Source: Pontibacter sp. Tf4
GTDB lineage: Bacteria; Bacteroidota; Bacteroidia; Cytophagales; Hymenobacteraceae
Direction: 5' to 3'
Length of the DNA stretch: 64,000 nt
Assembly: GCF_014212495.1 (NCBI RefSeq)
Contig: NZ_JACKZC010000003.1
Location: forward strand, 248,001 to 312,000
Part shown: positions 34,877-42,959 of the stretch, piece after piece
Layout: each line of letters begins with the position of its first letter
Position numbering within the stretch: the stretch's first letter is position 1
Program-made: the position numbers and the translations under genes
The notes under the pieces: model-generated
Told to the model about the DNA's origin: nothing
What the model saw: only the letters and a program-made list of their open reading frames with translations
The model's database searches: none

Positions 34877-36355
34877 ATGTTATTTAACTCTACTGAATTT
34901 TTTATTTTTTTCCCGGTAGTAGTTACCCTTTATTTCCTTACACCGGCAAACCGAAGATGGATCATCCTGCTCCTGGCTAGCTATTACTTTTACATGTCCT
35001 GGAAGCCGGCTTACACCATAATCCTGCTTGTTTCCACCCTCATCGATTACCTGTGCGGCTTTGCCATGAGCCGTTACACTGACGAAGAGAAGCATAGAAG
35101 AAAACCTTTTTTATACCTGTCGCTGCTCTCCAACCTTGGCATTTTAGGCCTCTTTAAATACTACAATTTCTTTAACGAAAGTGCACAGCAACTGGCCCAC
35201 GGCCTGAACGTGGCTTATGCAGCACCTGCTTTTGAGCTGCTTCTGCCTATGGGCATCTCGTTCTATACTTTCCAGACAATGAGCTATAGTATAGATGTAT
35301 ACCACGGCCGTATTAAAGCGGAAAAGCACCTGGGCATTTTTGCCTTGTTCGTTACCTTTTTCCCGCAACTCGTAGCCGGCCCTATCGAGCGGGCAGGCAA
35401 CCTCATCGGCCAGCTGCGCAACACGTATGACTTTGACTATAGCCGTGTAGTGGCCGGTTTGCGCCGCATGGCCTGGGGCTTTTTCAAAAAGATCGTGATT
35501 GCCGATAACCTGGCGCTGCTGGTAAACCAGGTATACAACAACCCTACCGATTACGAGGGCATTACCCTGATACTGGCAACCGTATTTTTCGCCTTCCAGA
35601 TCTACTGCGACTTTTCGGGTTACTCGGATATTGCCATTGGCGCAGCGCAGGTGATGGGCTACAACCTGATGGAGAACTTCCGGCGACCTTACTTTTCCAA
35701 ATCTATTTCAGAGTTCTGGAGCCGCTGGCACATTTCCCTTTCTACCTGGTTCCGCGACTACCTGTATATACCGCTGGGCGGCAACCGCGTGGTGAAGTGG
35801 CGCTGGTACTATAACCTGTTCCTAACGTTTCTGGTAAGCGGGTTGTGGCATGGTGCCAACTGGACCTTTGTGGTGTGGGGTGCCCTGCATGGCTTTTACC
35901 TGATTTTTGCTATAGTTACCGCAAAACAGCGCGATGCCCTGGTAAGTGCAGTTGGCCTGAAAAGCCGTCCGTTGTTATATAAATGGGTGCAGGTACTTAC
36001 GGTTTTCGGGCTGGTATGCTTTTCCTGGATCTTTTTCCGGGCAAATACGCTGAGCGATGCGCTCTACATCATACAGGCCAGTGTAACCGGGCTTAGTAAC
36101 ATCAGTCAGGTATTTGCCGGCGTGAACCTGGAGCACCTGCTGTTTATGGAGCAGGGTGCAAAAGTATTTATAGTTTCGGTCGCAGCTATCCTTATAATGG
36201 AGATGGTACATCTGATCCAACGAAATGGAAGTGTATCGGCGTTGCTGCTACAGCGGCCGGCTATCGTGCGTTGGAGTGTGTATTATATCGCCCTGATCGC
36301 GGTGCTGCTTTTCGGGCAGTTCGGTCATCAGGAGTTTATCTATTTTCAATTTTAA
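34877..36355 (+). CDS. MBOAT-family O-acyltransferase (AlgI/DltB-like)
   Basis: 492-residue polytopic membrane protein of the AlgI group, which moves acyl (usually acetyl) groups across the inner membrane for polysaccharide O-acylation. Visible signatures are LFNSTEFFIFFPVV at the N-terminus, LPMGISFYTFQTMSY, CDFSGYSDIAIGAAQ, FWSRWHISLSTWFRDYLYIPLGG in two parts (EFWSRWHISLSTWF, RDYLYIPLGG) and GLWHGANWTFVVWGALHG, with the predicted catalytic His338. Length and order are normal. A gene with an SGNH transferase fold follows 12 nt later, as in alginate (AlgI-AlgJ) systems. It probably O-acylates the EPS made by the surrounding genes. Confidence 0.93.
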   Translation: MLFNSTEFFIFFPVVVTLYFLTPANRRWIILLLASYYFYMSWKPAYTIILLVSTLIDYLCGFAMSRYTDEEKHRRKPFLYLSLLSNLGILGLFKYYNFFNESAQQLAHGLNVAYAAPAFELLLPMGISFYTFQTMSYSIDVYHGRIKAEKHLGIFALFVTFFPQLVAGPIERAGNLIGQLRNTYDFDYSRVVAGLRRMAWGFFKKIVIADNLALLVNQVYNNPTDYEGITLILATVFFAFQIYCDFSGYSDIAIGAAQVMGYNLMENFRRPYFSKSISEFWSRWHISLSTWFRDYLYIPLGGNRVVKWRWYYNLFLTFLVSGLWHGANWTFVVWGALHGFYLIFAIVTAKQRDALVSAVGLKSRPLLYKWVQVLTVFGLVCFSWIFFRANTLSDALYIIQASVTGLSNISQVFAGVNLEHLLFMEQGAKVFIVSVAAILIMEMVHLIQRNGSVSALLLQRPAIVRWSVYYIALIAVLLFGQFGHQEFIYFQF

Positions 36356-36367
36356 AACGATAAGGTT

Positions 36368-37486
36368 ATGCAAAACAATGGCGTAAAAAAGCTGCTGGCG
36401 AAGTTAACCTTGTTAGTGCTTCCCTTTATACTATGGCCCCTTATAGAGGCCACGGTACTGCCCATGAACTTCTTCACCTTCCGGATCTGGGAGACGATCA
36501 GTGTGAATACGATGCGCATTATGTCGGGGCCGTTTTACCCTAACCAGCGCTGGGTGATGGAAGAAGAAGGCGAGCTGGCTCCGCACACCCCTTTTGCAGC
36601 CCGGCGCAAAGTAGAATGGATAACCGACGAATACGGCTACCGTAACCGCGATACCAACTGCGATGTGCTCCTGATCGGCGACTCGAATGTAACAGGCGTA
36701 AAACTGACGCAGGAAGAGACGCTGGCCGAAGTACTGGAACGACAGCTCAAAAAAGAAGTATACTCGTTTGCCCCGGCCACCATGAACCGCTTTCTGGCAA
36801 CCGACCGCTTCCTGGAAGATGCTCCCGAACTGGTGATCGTTTCCAGCATCGAGCGCCGTATTCCTTCGCTGCCCGCTGTTGGTGCCAACGGCCTGGATTC
36901 CCGCATCCGGAACTTTACCGGCAATATGATCAACGCATCGCCGGTACTGACCTACGCCGCCATCACTGCCGACCGCATCTCAAAACTTGGCTTATACCAC
37001 CGCACCCTGGCTGCCATCGAGCGCCGGTTCGGCAAACGCGAATACATTGCGTATAACAACGAGTTCTTTCTGGAAGGAGAAGAAGCCAACCGCGACTTTA
37101 CGGACCAGGAAATACAGCAGATAGCAGACGTACTGGAAGGTTACAAGCAGGCTGTGGAAGCCCGCGGCATCCGGTTTATGTTCCTGCCGATACCTAATAA
37201 AGAAAACATTTACTATAAACTGCTGCCAAATCAGAAAAAACCCAATTTTTTACCAAAGCTTATCGCAGAATTGCGTAAGCGGAATATAAGTGTGGTAGAT
37301 ATACAGGGACCTTTTGAAGAATTGTACCAGCAGAAAAATATACCACTGTTTCCGGTGGATGATGCACACTGGAATCACATAGCCGTACAGGTTGCATCAG
37401 AAAAAGTAGTAACGCAATTAGATGAGCTCCAGGAGCCCGCACAACACAATAAAGACGAAAAGTACCTTGTAAATTACACTCACTGA
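36368..37486 (+). CDS. AlgJ/AlgX-like SGNH acyltransferase partner
   Basis: A 372-residue protein with an N-terminal membrane anchor (about 9-32) and a periplasmic SGNH-type domain. VLLIGDSNVTG carries Ser106 as the nucleophile in a GDSN block I. Later come FMFLPIPNKENIYY and PVDDAHWNHIAVQVA, which give the Asp-x-x-His like dyad found in AlgJ/AlgX and DltD-like enzymes (block V). It is coupled to the MBOAT gene (12 nt apart) and is the natural acceptor that passes the acyl group to polysaccharide in the periplasm. The acyl group and polymer are not known. Confidence 0.85.
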   Translation: MQNNGVKKLLAKLTLLVLPFILWPLIEATVLPMNFFTFRIWETISVNTMRIMSGPFYPNQRWVMEEEGELAPHTPFAARRKVEWITDEYGYRNRDTNCDVLLIGDSNVTGVKLTQEETLAEVLERQLKKEVYSFAPATMNRFLATDRFLEDAPELVIVSSIERRIPSLPAVGANGLDSRIRNFTGNMINASPVLTYAAITADRISKLGLYHRTLAAIERRFGKREYIAYNNEFFLEGEEANRDFTDQEIQQIADVLEGYKQAVEARGIRFMFLPIPNKENIYYKLLPNQKKPNFLPKLIAELRKRNISVVDIQGPFEELYQQKNIPLFPVDDAHWNHIAVQVASEKVVTQLDELQEPAQHNKDEKYLVNYTH

Positions 37487-37540
37487 GCTAACGCCGGACA
37501 ACTATAAGCTTCCGGCAAAACAGCTATAACATACAGACCT

Positions 37541-38776
37541 ATGAAACTCAAAACCCTCTATAGTAAAGGATCTAAAAAAGCAGCTAAAATACTTGGCCGT
37601 ATTATACCCTATAATACGCATTACAGACCAGCCAGCGTGTGCAGACTGAACCACGACAACCCGGTTGGCCTTACCCCACGCGAAATAACAGCCTACACCA
37701 TTTATAAAGATGCTGTTACCACCCTCGATATTCCGGATGAACTATACAATGCCTGCTCGCCTTACTGGAAACCGGAGCGCAGTGTTACCACCAACTATAT
37801 GGTAGTAGAAGTGCCAAACGGGCGCATCCATACCGATAACGAGTCCAGTGTATCCGTCATCTCGCAGTACAATCGCATTGTGGAAAATGTGTCGCTGAGC
37901 CTGACAAGCGGAAAGGTAACGGAGCCAAACCTGAACAACATTTTTGAGCAGCGCTTTTTTACCAAACCGGTTAAGGTGAAAGGCACTGTCTTCTCGATGC
38001 TGACCGGCGGCGCTGGCATCAATAACATCAGCCACTGGTTTTTAGATGTACTTCCCCGCCTGCACCTGCTCCGCGAAAGCGGCCTGTATGATAAGATAGA
38101 CTGGTTCTTGGTACCAAGCCTGAAGTACGAATACCAGTTAGAGACACTGGAACTGCTGGATATACCACGTGACCGCATTATACCGGGCGATAAGTACCCT
38201 CACCTGACTGCCGATTGCATTGTAGCGTCTACGGCGCCGCGCGGCAACCATACACTTGTGCCAAAATGGCTCTGCGACTACATCCGCAACTCGTTTGTAC
38301 CAAAGGCAAAAACCGCCTCGCAGGTGAAACTGGCACCGGATGCCCCACTGATCTACATCAGTCGCAGCGACTCAAGTGTGCGCAATATCCTGAACGAAAA
38401 TGAGCTGGTTGCCAGCCTGGAGCAGGAAGGATTTATAAACGTAGTGGCAAGCAAGCTTACTATAGCCGAAAAAATAGCCTTGTTCTCGCAGGCCCGCGTG
38501 GTGGTATCGGCCACAGGTGCCGGCCTGATCAACATGCTGTTCTGCAATCCGGGCACCCGCATTATCGAGATCTTTAACGAGAACTTCGTGGTAGAGCCTT
38601 TCTTTGATATTGCTACCAAGGCTGAGCTGGATTATGATTATGTGATCTGCAAAGGCAACGGTGTTGTCAAGAACATGTCGCAGGGCCAGACGCGCCATTT
38701 TGTAGCAGACGTGGACATGGTGATGCAGACCGTAAAGAAAATGAAAGCTGTAAAATACATTTACCAGACAGCGTAA
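37541..38776 (+). CDS. GT61-family glycosyltransferase
   Basis: 411 residues. The C-terminal half matches the GT61/DUF563 family: NISHWFLDVLPRLHLLRESG (the conserved H/W-F-D-x-L-P block), PLIYISRSDSSVRNILNE (YISR plus R/N motif), VVSATGAGLINMLFCNPGT (conserved G-A-x-L block) and RIIEIFNENF. The N-terminal third has no match I recognise. Bacterial members transfer xylose or related sugars onto polysaccharides. It follows the acyltransferase pair by 54 nt and is followed by a terminator. Confidence 0.85.
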   Translation: MKLKTLYSKGSKKAAKILGRIIPYNTHYRPASVCRLNHDNPVGLTPREITAYTIYKDAVTTLDIPDELYNACSPYWKPERSVTTNYMVVEVPNGRIHTDNESSVSVISQYNRIVENVSLSLTSGKVTEPNLNNIFEQRFFTKPVKVKGTVFSMLTGGAGINNISHWFLDVLPRLHLLRESGLYDKIDWFLVPSLKYEYQLETLELLDIPRDRIIPGDKYPHLTADCIVASTAPRGNHTLVPKWLCDYIRNSFVPKAKTASQVKLAPDAPLIYISRSDSSVRNILNENELVASLEQEGFINVVASKLTIAEKIALFSQARVVVSATGAGLINMLFCNPGTRIIEIFNENFVVEPFFDIATKAELDYDYVICKGNGVVKNMSQGQTRHFVADVDMVMQTVKKMKAVKYIYQTA

Positions 38777-38804
38777 CAACCACTTGTTTGTAACTATAAA
38801 CTAT

Positions 38805-38832
38805 AAACAGCTGCCCTTGTGGCAGCTGTTTT
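38805..38832 (+). terminator. Terminator after the GT61 gene
   Basis: AAACAGCTGCC (38805-38815) and GGCAGCTGTTTT (38821-38832) form an 11-bp stem with a 5-nt loop ending in T residues. It lies only 24 nt before the next ORF, so read-through would still serve that gene. Confidence 0.7.
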
Positions 38833-38855
38833 ACTACCTGCACCCTTAATTACCT

Positions 38856-39962
38856 ATGGCTAAGAACATTGCCTTTTACCTTGCCGACCAAAACCCGCAC
38901 CGCGACCGCAGCCTGGGCATTACCAATATTACCAAAACCCTGATGGGCGGGCTGGCTCAACTCCCCAACTATTGTTTGTCGCAGGTGGTGTCGGAGTCGT
39001 CGTTTGCGTTTGAGGATGACCGGATAAAGAAACATACCCTGCCCTGGCGCACCGATAACAGCAAAGTAAACCGTCTGCTTACCGATAACCTGCACCCTTT
39101 TTTTCTGAAGCGGGTGCCAGCCGATATCTGGCTTTACCCGAAGGGCTACTTGCCTTATTTAAGCAAGCCGGACGGCGTGGTAGTTGGTCTGATGCACGAT
39201 GCGCTGCTACAGCATTACGCTGATAAATACCCGCATTTTCGCTCTAAACTGGACCTGGCCTACTGGTTGAATATCCTGAAGACAAGCCTACGGAAGTGCG
39301 ATTATGTGCTGACCGTTTCGGAAAGTGCCAGAAAGCAGCTAACCGATGTATGCGAGCGGTACAATATTCCACAGCCAAAGATCTTTGTAACCTACGAAGC
39401 GTCAGATTTTGAGGACCTGGAACCGAGCAACTTTACCGACAAAGGCAACTATGTGATACACCTGGCCTCGGAACAGCCGCATAAATGCACTTTGCCCCTG
39501 CTTAAATTCTGGAAGCAGTTAGCTGAAACGGACAAAAACCTGCCCGACCTGCATATTATTGGCAAGATTTGCCCGGAAAGTGAAAAGCTGGTTGCTACTA
39601 TGCCTGGTGTTGTGCGTAAATCGCATTTGCCGGAAGATGTATTTGTGGATGAGATCCGGAAAGCGCGTGCGTTGCTGTTTCCGTCAGAACTGGAAGGTTT
39701 CGGTTTACCCGCCATCGAAGCCTATTTCCTGAATACGCCGGTTGTTTTTGTGGAAGGAACTTCGGTTGCTGAGATCATGGAAAAGGACACCAAAGCCGGT
39801 GAGTTTAGTTTGAGCTCATTTGAGTCGTTTAAAAAGGCCTTGGATGATGTACTGAACTTGACACCTGAGGAGATAGCCGAATCAAGAGCAAAATTACTGG
39901 ACCGTTTCTCTAAAAAACGCTACCTGGCTAATGTAGATCAGGCCCTGGCTTCTATAAATTAA
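38856..39962 (+). CDS. GT4-family glycosyltransferase
   Basis: 368 residues, GT-B fold. The donor domain shows GNYVIHLASEQPHKCT (about 200-215), LHIIGKICPESE, and ARALLFPSELEGFGLPAIEAYFLNTPVV, which contains the E-x7-E motif (E..GFGLPAIE) typical of GT4. The first half carries PADIWLYPKGYLPY and DYVLTVSESARKQL as in the WbaZ/mannosyltransferase-like branch. No signal or membrane segment is seen. It stands directly after a terminator and just before a convergent reverse-strand unit. It probably adds a sugar to the same EPS. Confidence 0.88.
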   Translation: MAKNIAFYLADQNPHRDRSLGITNITKTLMGGLAQLPNYCLSQVVSESSFAFEDDRIKKHTLPWRTDNSKVNRLLTDNLHPFFLKRVPADIWLYPKGYLPYLSKPDGVVVGLMHDALLQHYADKYPHFRSKLDLAYWLNILKTSLRKCDYVLTVSESARKQLTDVCERYNIPQPKIFVTYEASDFEDLEPSNFTDKGNYVIHLASEQPHKCTLPLLKFWKQLAETDKNLPDLHIIGKICPESEKLVATMPGVVRKSHLPEDVFVDEIRKARALLFPSELEGFGLPAIEAYFLNTPVVFVEGTSVAEIMEKDTKAGEFSLSSFESFKKALDDVLNLTPEEIAESRAKLLDRFSKKRYLANVDQALASIN

Positions 39963-39967
39963 GCGGA

Positions 39968-40004
39968 GACCTCACAGTGTGCGCAGCTCCTGTGAGTGTC
40001 TTTT
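39968..40004. terminator. Hairpin between convergent GT4 and nucleotidyltransferase genes
   Basis: CTCACAG (39971-39977) pairs with CTGTGAG (39990-39996), extended by GAC/GTC, and is followed by TTTT. It starts within 10 nt of the forward stop codon. Confidence 0.55.
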
Positions 40005-40007
40005 GCA

Positions 40008-40769
40008 TCAACTATAGTTTTTTATCGCCAGTTTGAGATCATCGGGCGTACCCATATCCAGGCAGCTACCTTCCGGGAAATGAACAGACTGCACCTGTAA
40101 ACCTGCAACTATAGCCGCCTGCATTACAGCTCCCATTGGTATTTCCATTAGCTTCCCAACTATAAACTGTGGTTCTATTTGCTGCAGATAGTGGTGCATG
40201 AACTCCGTAAACTCCGGTGACCAAACCGCTACACACCAGGCCATAGTTAAACTTGATTTCTCCGGCTTCGGAATTATAGTTTTCACACTGCCATCCAGGT
40301 CAGTTTTAACCATATCCCATTTATTCGGATGCGCTACTGAAAACAAACCCAAAACTATAACTGCACCTGTTTCCTGTTGCTTTTGCAGGAGTCTTGGGAA
40401 AACAGTTACCGGCTCCACTATAATATCAGGGAATCCGAAAACAATCGTTTTATCCTTCACAAAACTATAAGCCTGGTCCACAGAAAACGGAGTACCGTAC
40501 GGCCGGTTCATGAGCAGGTAAGCGAAAGCCATGCTATAGTTACTGCCATCGCCTAAATACGCAGGAATATCCCATTTGCCGCTTCGAACTATAAAATACA
40601 CCTGCTCCGCTCCTGCCTGCTGCATCAGTTCCAGCAGATACTCTGTAACCACTTTGGGTGTACCATCTGCTTTAAAACCAAGCGGGTATAGTTCTTTACT
40701 GAAAGGCACCTGCCCTAACCTGGAGCCCAGTCCTGCTGCCGGAATAATGCCTGCTATAGTTTGCTTCAT
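40008..40769 (-). CDS. Sugar nucleotidyltransferase (RmlA-like fold)
   Basis: 253-residue NTP-transferase. The N-terminal GIIPAAGLGSRLGQVPFSKEL gives the G-x-G-x-R nucleotide-binding loop followed by the catalytic Lys. YFIVRSGKWDIP, FGFPDIIVEPVTVF and MAWCVAVWSPEFTEFMH follow the usual order. It is shorter than most RmlA enzymes (about 290) and has SKELYPLG in place of the common KPMLPV/SKPL block. It forms its own unit upstream of the SAF/rfb cluster on the reverse strand, with a long palindromic repeat between. The sugar phosphate used is unknown. Confidence 0.85.
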   Translation of the reverse strand: MKQTIAGIIPAAGLGSRLGQVPFSKELYPLGFKADGTPKVVTEYLLELMQQAGAEQVYFIVRSGKWDIPAYLGDGSNYSMAFAYLLMNRPYGTPFSVDQAYSFVKDKTIVFGFPDIIVEPVTVFPRLLQKQQETGAVIVLGLFSVAHPNKWDMVKTDLDGSVKTIIPKPEKSSLTMAWCVAVWSPEFTEFMHHYLQQIEPQFIVGKLMEIPMGAVMQAAIVAGLQVQSVHFPEGSCLDMGTPDDLKLAIKNYS

Positions 40770-40802
40770 GGCTAAAGTTTAGCTTTTTCTAATAATGTAG
40801 TT

Positions 40803-40878
40803 ACCCACCCCTAACCCCTCCGAGGAGGGGAATTGGGTACTATTGAGAAATCCCCTCCTGGGAGGGGTAGGGGTGGGT
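40803..40878. repeat. Long intergenic palindrome of the CACCCCTACCCCTCC family
   Basis: The arm ACCCACCCCTAACCCCTCC (40803-40821) pairs with GGAGGGGTAGGGGTGGGT (40861-40878), with one extra base in the left arm. Inside, GAGGAGGGGAATT and AATCCCCTCCT-type sequences pair further. Each half resembles the hairpin module of the large intergenic repeats (1521-1560, 4930-4955, 5010-5044), here in head-to-head copies. It contains no ORF. Confidence 0.7.
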
Positions 40879-40921
40879 TGACTCGTCCTTGCTTTAATCC
40901 CCAATTATAGATTAAACAAAA

Positions 40922-40950
40922 CATCCCGACAAGTTAAACTTGCCGGGATG
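40922..40950 (-). terminator. Terminator of the reverse-strand SAF/rfb unit
   Basis: CATCCCG (40922-40928) and CGGGATG (40944-40950), with inner CAAGTT/AACTTG, form a stem. On the reverse strand it is followed by TTTTGTTTAA. It lies 23 nt past the stop codon of the SAF oxidoreductase. Confidence 0.7.
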
Positions 40951-40972
40951 CTGAATTTATAGTTAAGGAGTA

Positions 40973-42340
40973 TTATGCTTCTGTCAGCGATTCGCTTTTG
41001 CCGTACACGCTTTTCAGGATCTGCTCTTTTTCAGCTTCGTCGGTAGCGTTAAAGTAGCGGCGCTGTATGTCGCGGAGCTTGTCTACAAAACGACCTTCCG
41101 GTAGAATTACATCATCGTAAGTCAGTACCTGGTCTTTCGGAAGATCGCGCTTCAGGATACAGCCTTCGGCTACGCCAATTGGCAGCAGGTTTTCGGCTAT
41201 AGTTGTATCAGCGTTTTCGCACAGGCCATAGGTCATGTAGTGGCCGATGCCGTCTACCACTTGCCCGGCTTTCAGGTCTATTTTGGCTGCTGCAACTACT
41301 TCTACAGTTGGGGCACCAGCCGGAGCTAAAGCGGCATCGTTAAACAATACGGCACGGGCTACTGTGGTTGGCACTTCGAAATGGCACAGGTGGTATGGTG
41401 TGTAGAACAGATACAATGGCCCTTCGCCCAGCTTGTACAGGTTCAAATAATGCTGCTGTATTGGGTCGTCGTGCGTGCCCAGTACAAATACGCCTGGTCC
41501 TGGCTCGGCAGCTACTACGTAGTCAACTATGCCAGGTCCGTTTGTCAGGTCTTCCAGTGGGTACAGGTTGTGTACGCAGTCTTTTAGCGGAGTACCTGGC
41601 GCCACAGTCGGGCCGTGCATACCGCGCTTGGCTACGCGCATTCCAGTGCCGTTGGCAACTATAGCCTGTTCAAACGATATCTTGCTGCCATCGGCAAACG
41701 AAGTAACCATAGATGGCTGCTGTCCCCATTTCTTCGCAAAACCTTCCTGTGTAGTCGGGTTACGGTATGGGTCGTGCAGGCCCTTAATGTTACCGCAAAG
41801 TACTGGTTTTACACCAAGTCCTTTTACAAAACGGTACAGGTTCATGATCACACCCGGCTGGTCGCCATCGGCATTCGTGAACACCACACCGGCTTTGTCG
41901 GCATACACTTTCAGGATCGGGCCAACGGTACCATCTACTTCCGCATTCATCATGATGATGTGCTTTCCGTTCTCGATAGCACGCATGGCTACGTTTGTAC
42001 CGAATTCTACGGCACCGGTCACTTCAATAATGGCATCAATGCCTTCGGCACGGCATAGCAGCATGGCATCGTCGGTAATGCTGTATTTGCCTTCACGTAT
42101 GTTTTCTTCCAGTTTCTCCAGAGACGCTACTTCTTCCACCGTATTTACGCTGGCTTCGTTGTAAACTCTTTTTGCTTTAGAGATGTCGCGGTTGGCGATG
42201 GCTACCAGCTCCATGCCCTGCACGTATTTGCAGATCTGAAGCGCAATACCGCGGCCCATAAAGCCGGCACCAACCATGGCTACTTTAATCGGGTTATTTT
42301 CGGCCTGACGTTTGGCTAAGGCAGTATCAATTAATATCAT
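40973..42340 (-). CDS. NAD(P)-dependent oxidoreductase with C-terminal SAF domain (homoserine dehydrogenase-like)
   Basis: 455 residues. The N-terminal Rossmann fold is clear (IKVAMVGAGFMGRGIALQI at about 18-36, then VAIANRD), resembling homoserine dehydrogenase and the SAF-domain oxidoreductases. The last third has EGCILKRDLPKDQVLTYDDV, the SAF pattern (C/x-x-x-R-D-L-x-x-G/D-x-x-L) known from sialic acid synthases and flagellar FlgA. Members of this family often sit beside rfbF/rfbC genes but their reaction is not established. It is 43 nt downstream of rfbC and likely acts on a nucleotide sugar or a sugar acid. Catalytic residues cannot be assigned. Confidence 0.8.
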   Translation of the reverse strand: MILIDTALAKRQAENNPIKVAMVGAGFMGRGIALQICKYVQGMELVAIANRDISKAKRVYNEASVNTVEEVASLEKLEENIREGKYSITDDAMLLCRAEGIDAIIEVTGAVEFGTNVAMRAIENGKHIIMMNAEVDGTVGPILKVYADKAGVVFTNADGDQPGVIMNLYRFVKGLGVKPVLCGNIKGLHDPYRNPTTQEGFAKKWGQQPSMVTSFADGSKISFEQAIVANGTGMRVAKRGMHGPTVAPGTPLKDCVHNLYPLEDLTNGPGIVDYVVAAEPGPGVFVLGTHDDPIQQHYLNLYKLGEGPLYLFYTPYHLCHFEVPTTVARAVLFNDAALAPAGAPTVEVVAAAKIDLKAGQVVDGIGHYMTYGLCENADTTIAENLLPIGVAEGCILKRDLPKDQVLTYDDVILPEGRFVDKLRDIQRRYFNATDEAEKEQILKSVYGKSESLTEA

Positions 42341-42369
42341 TTTATACTATAGTTAAAGGGTTAAATGCA

Positions 42370-42400
42370 GAAAACTGCCGGCATTACACCAGCAGTTTTC
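42370..42400 (-). terminator. Hairpin at the 3' end of rfbC (attenuator or terminator)
   Basis: GAAAACTGC (42370-42378) pairs with GCAGTTTTC (42392-42400), and the rfbC stop codon lies in the loop. On the reverse strand TGCATTTAA follows, so termination would be weak. It may lower transcription of the SAF gene downstream. Confidence 0.45.
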
Positions 42401-42947
42401 CTTCAGTTTTCTGGGTTTCTTCTACAAAGTCGGGGTGTGCCTGGTCTTTTTCAGAGATCACCACCGGCTCGATTGGCCATTCGATGTTAAAAGCAGGATC
42501 GTTCCAGCGATAGCCACGCTCAGCACCTGGTGTATAGAACTCTGTTACATTGTACGTCACATCAGTGTTATCTTCCAGGGTAATGAAGCCGTGGGCAAAA
42601 CCCTCCGGTACAAACAGCATTCTATAGTTATCGGCAGTCAGCTCCACGCCTATCCACTGCTTGTAGGTTTCAGAATCCGGGCGCATGTCAATGATCACAT
42701 CATAAATAGCACCGCGTGTGCAGCGTACCAGTTTGGTTTCTTCGTTTGGGGCCAGTTGCATATGCATGCCGCGAAGTGTACCTTTTACTTTGTTATAAGA
42801 TACATTTGCCTGACGGATGTCATTGGTCAGGCCGAACTCTTCGAACTCTTTCTGGCAAAACGAACGGCCAAAAAAGCCACGCTCATCTTCCAGACGTTTT
42901 ACATCAATTATATAGGCGCCTTTCAGCTTGGTTTCTGTAAATATCAT
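42384..42947 (-). CDS. rfbC: dTDP-4-dehydrorhamnose 3,5-epimerase-like protein (RfbC family)
   Basis: 187-residue cupin epimerase. Visible RmlC features are IIDVKRLEDERGFFGRSF (substrate-binding Arg), KGTLRGMHMQ with the catalytic His62, LVRCTRGAIYDVIIDMRP and LFVPEGFAHGFITLED. The conserved C-terminal Tyr-x-x-Arg-Gly part is present (TPGAERGYRWNDP). Length is normal. Because the neighbouring cytidylyltransferase RfbF makes CDP-sugars and no rmlA/B/D occur here, the enzyme may epimerise a CDP-4-keto sugar instead of dTDP. It follows the SDR gene by 12 nt, forming an operon. Confidence 0.88.
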   Translation of the reverse strand: MIFTETKLKGAYIIDVKRLEDERGFFGRSFCQKEFEEFGLTNDIRQANVSYNKVKGTLRGMHMQLAPNEETKLVRCTRGAIYDVIIDMRPDSETYKQWIGVELTADNYRMLFVPEGFAHGFITLEDNTDVTYNVTEFYTPGAERGYRWNDPAFNIEWPIEPVVISEKDQAHPDFVEETQKTEGKLLV

Positions 42948-42959
42948 GGTCGGGTGATG

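Noticed and set aside
41529..42164. 211-codon forward ORF within the SAF oxidoreductase gene
   Set aside because: It is antisense to a gene with an intact NAD-binding motif and SAF domain; no independent features.
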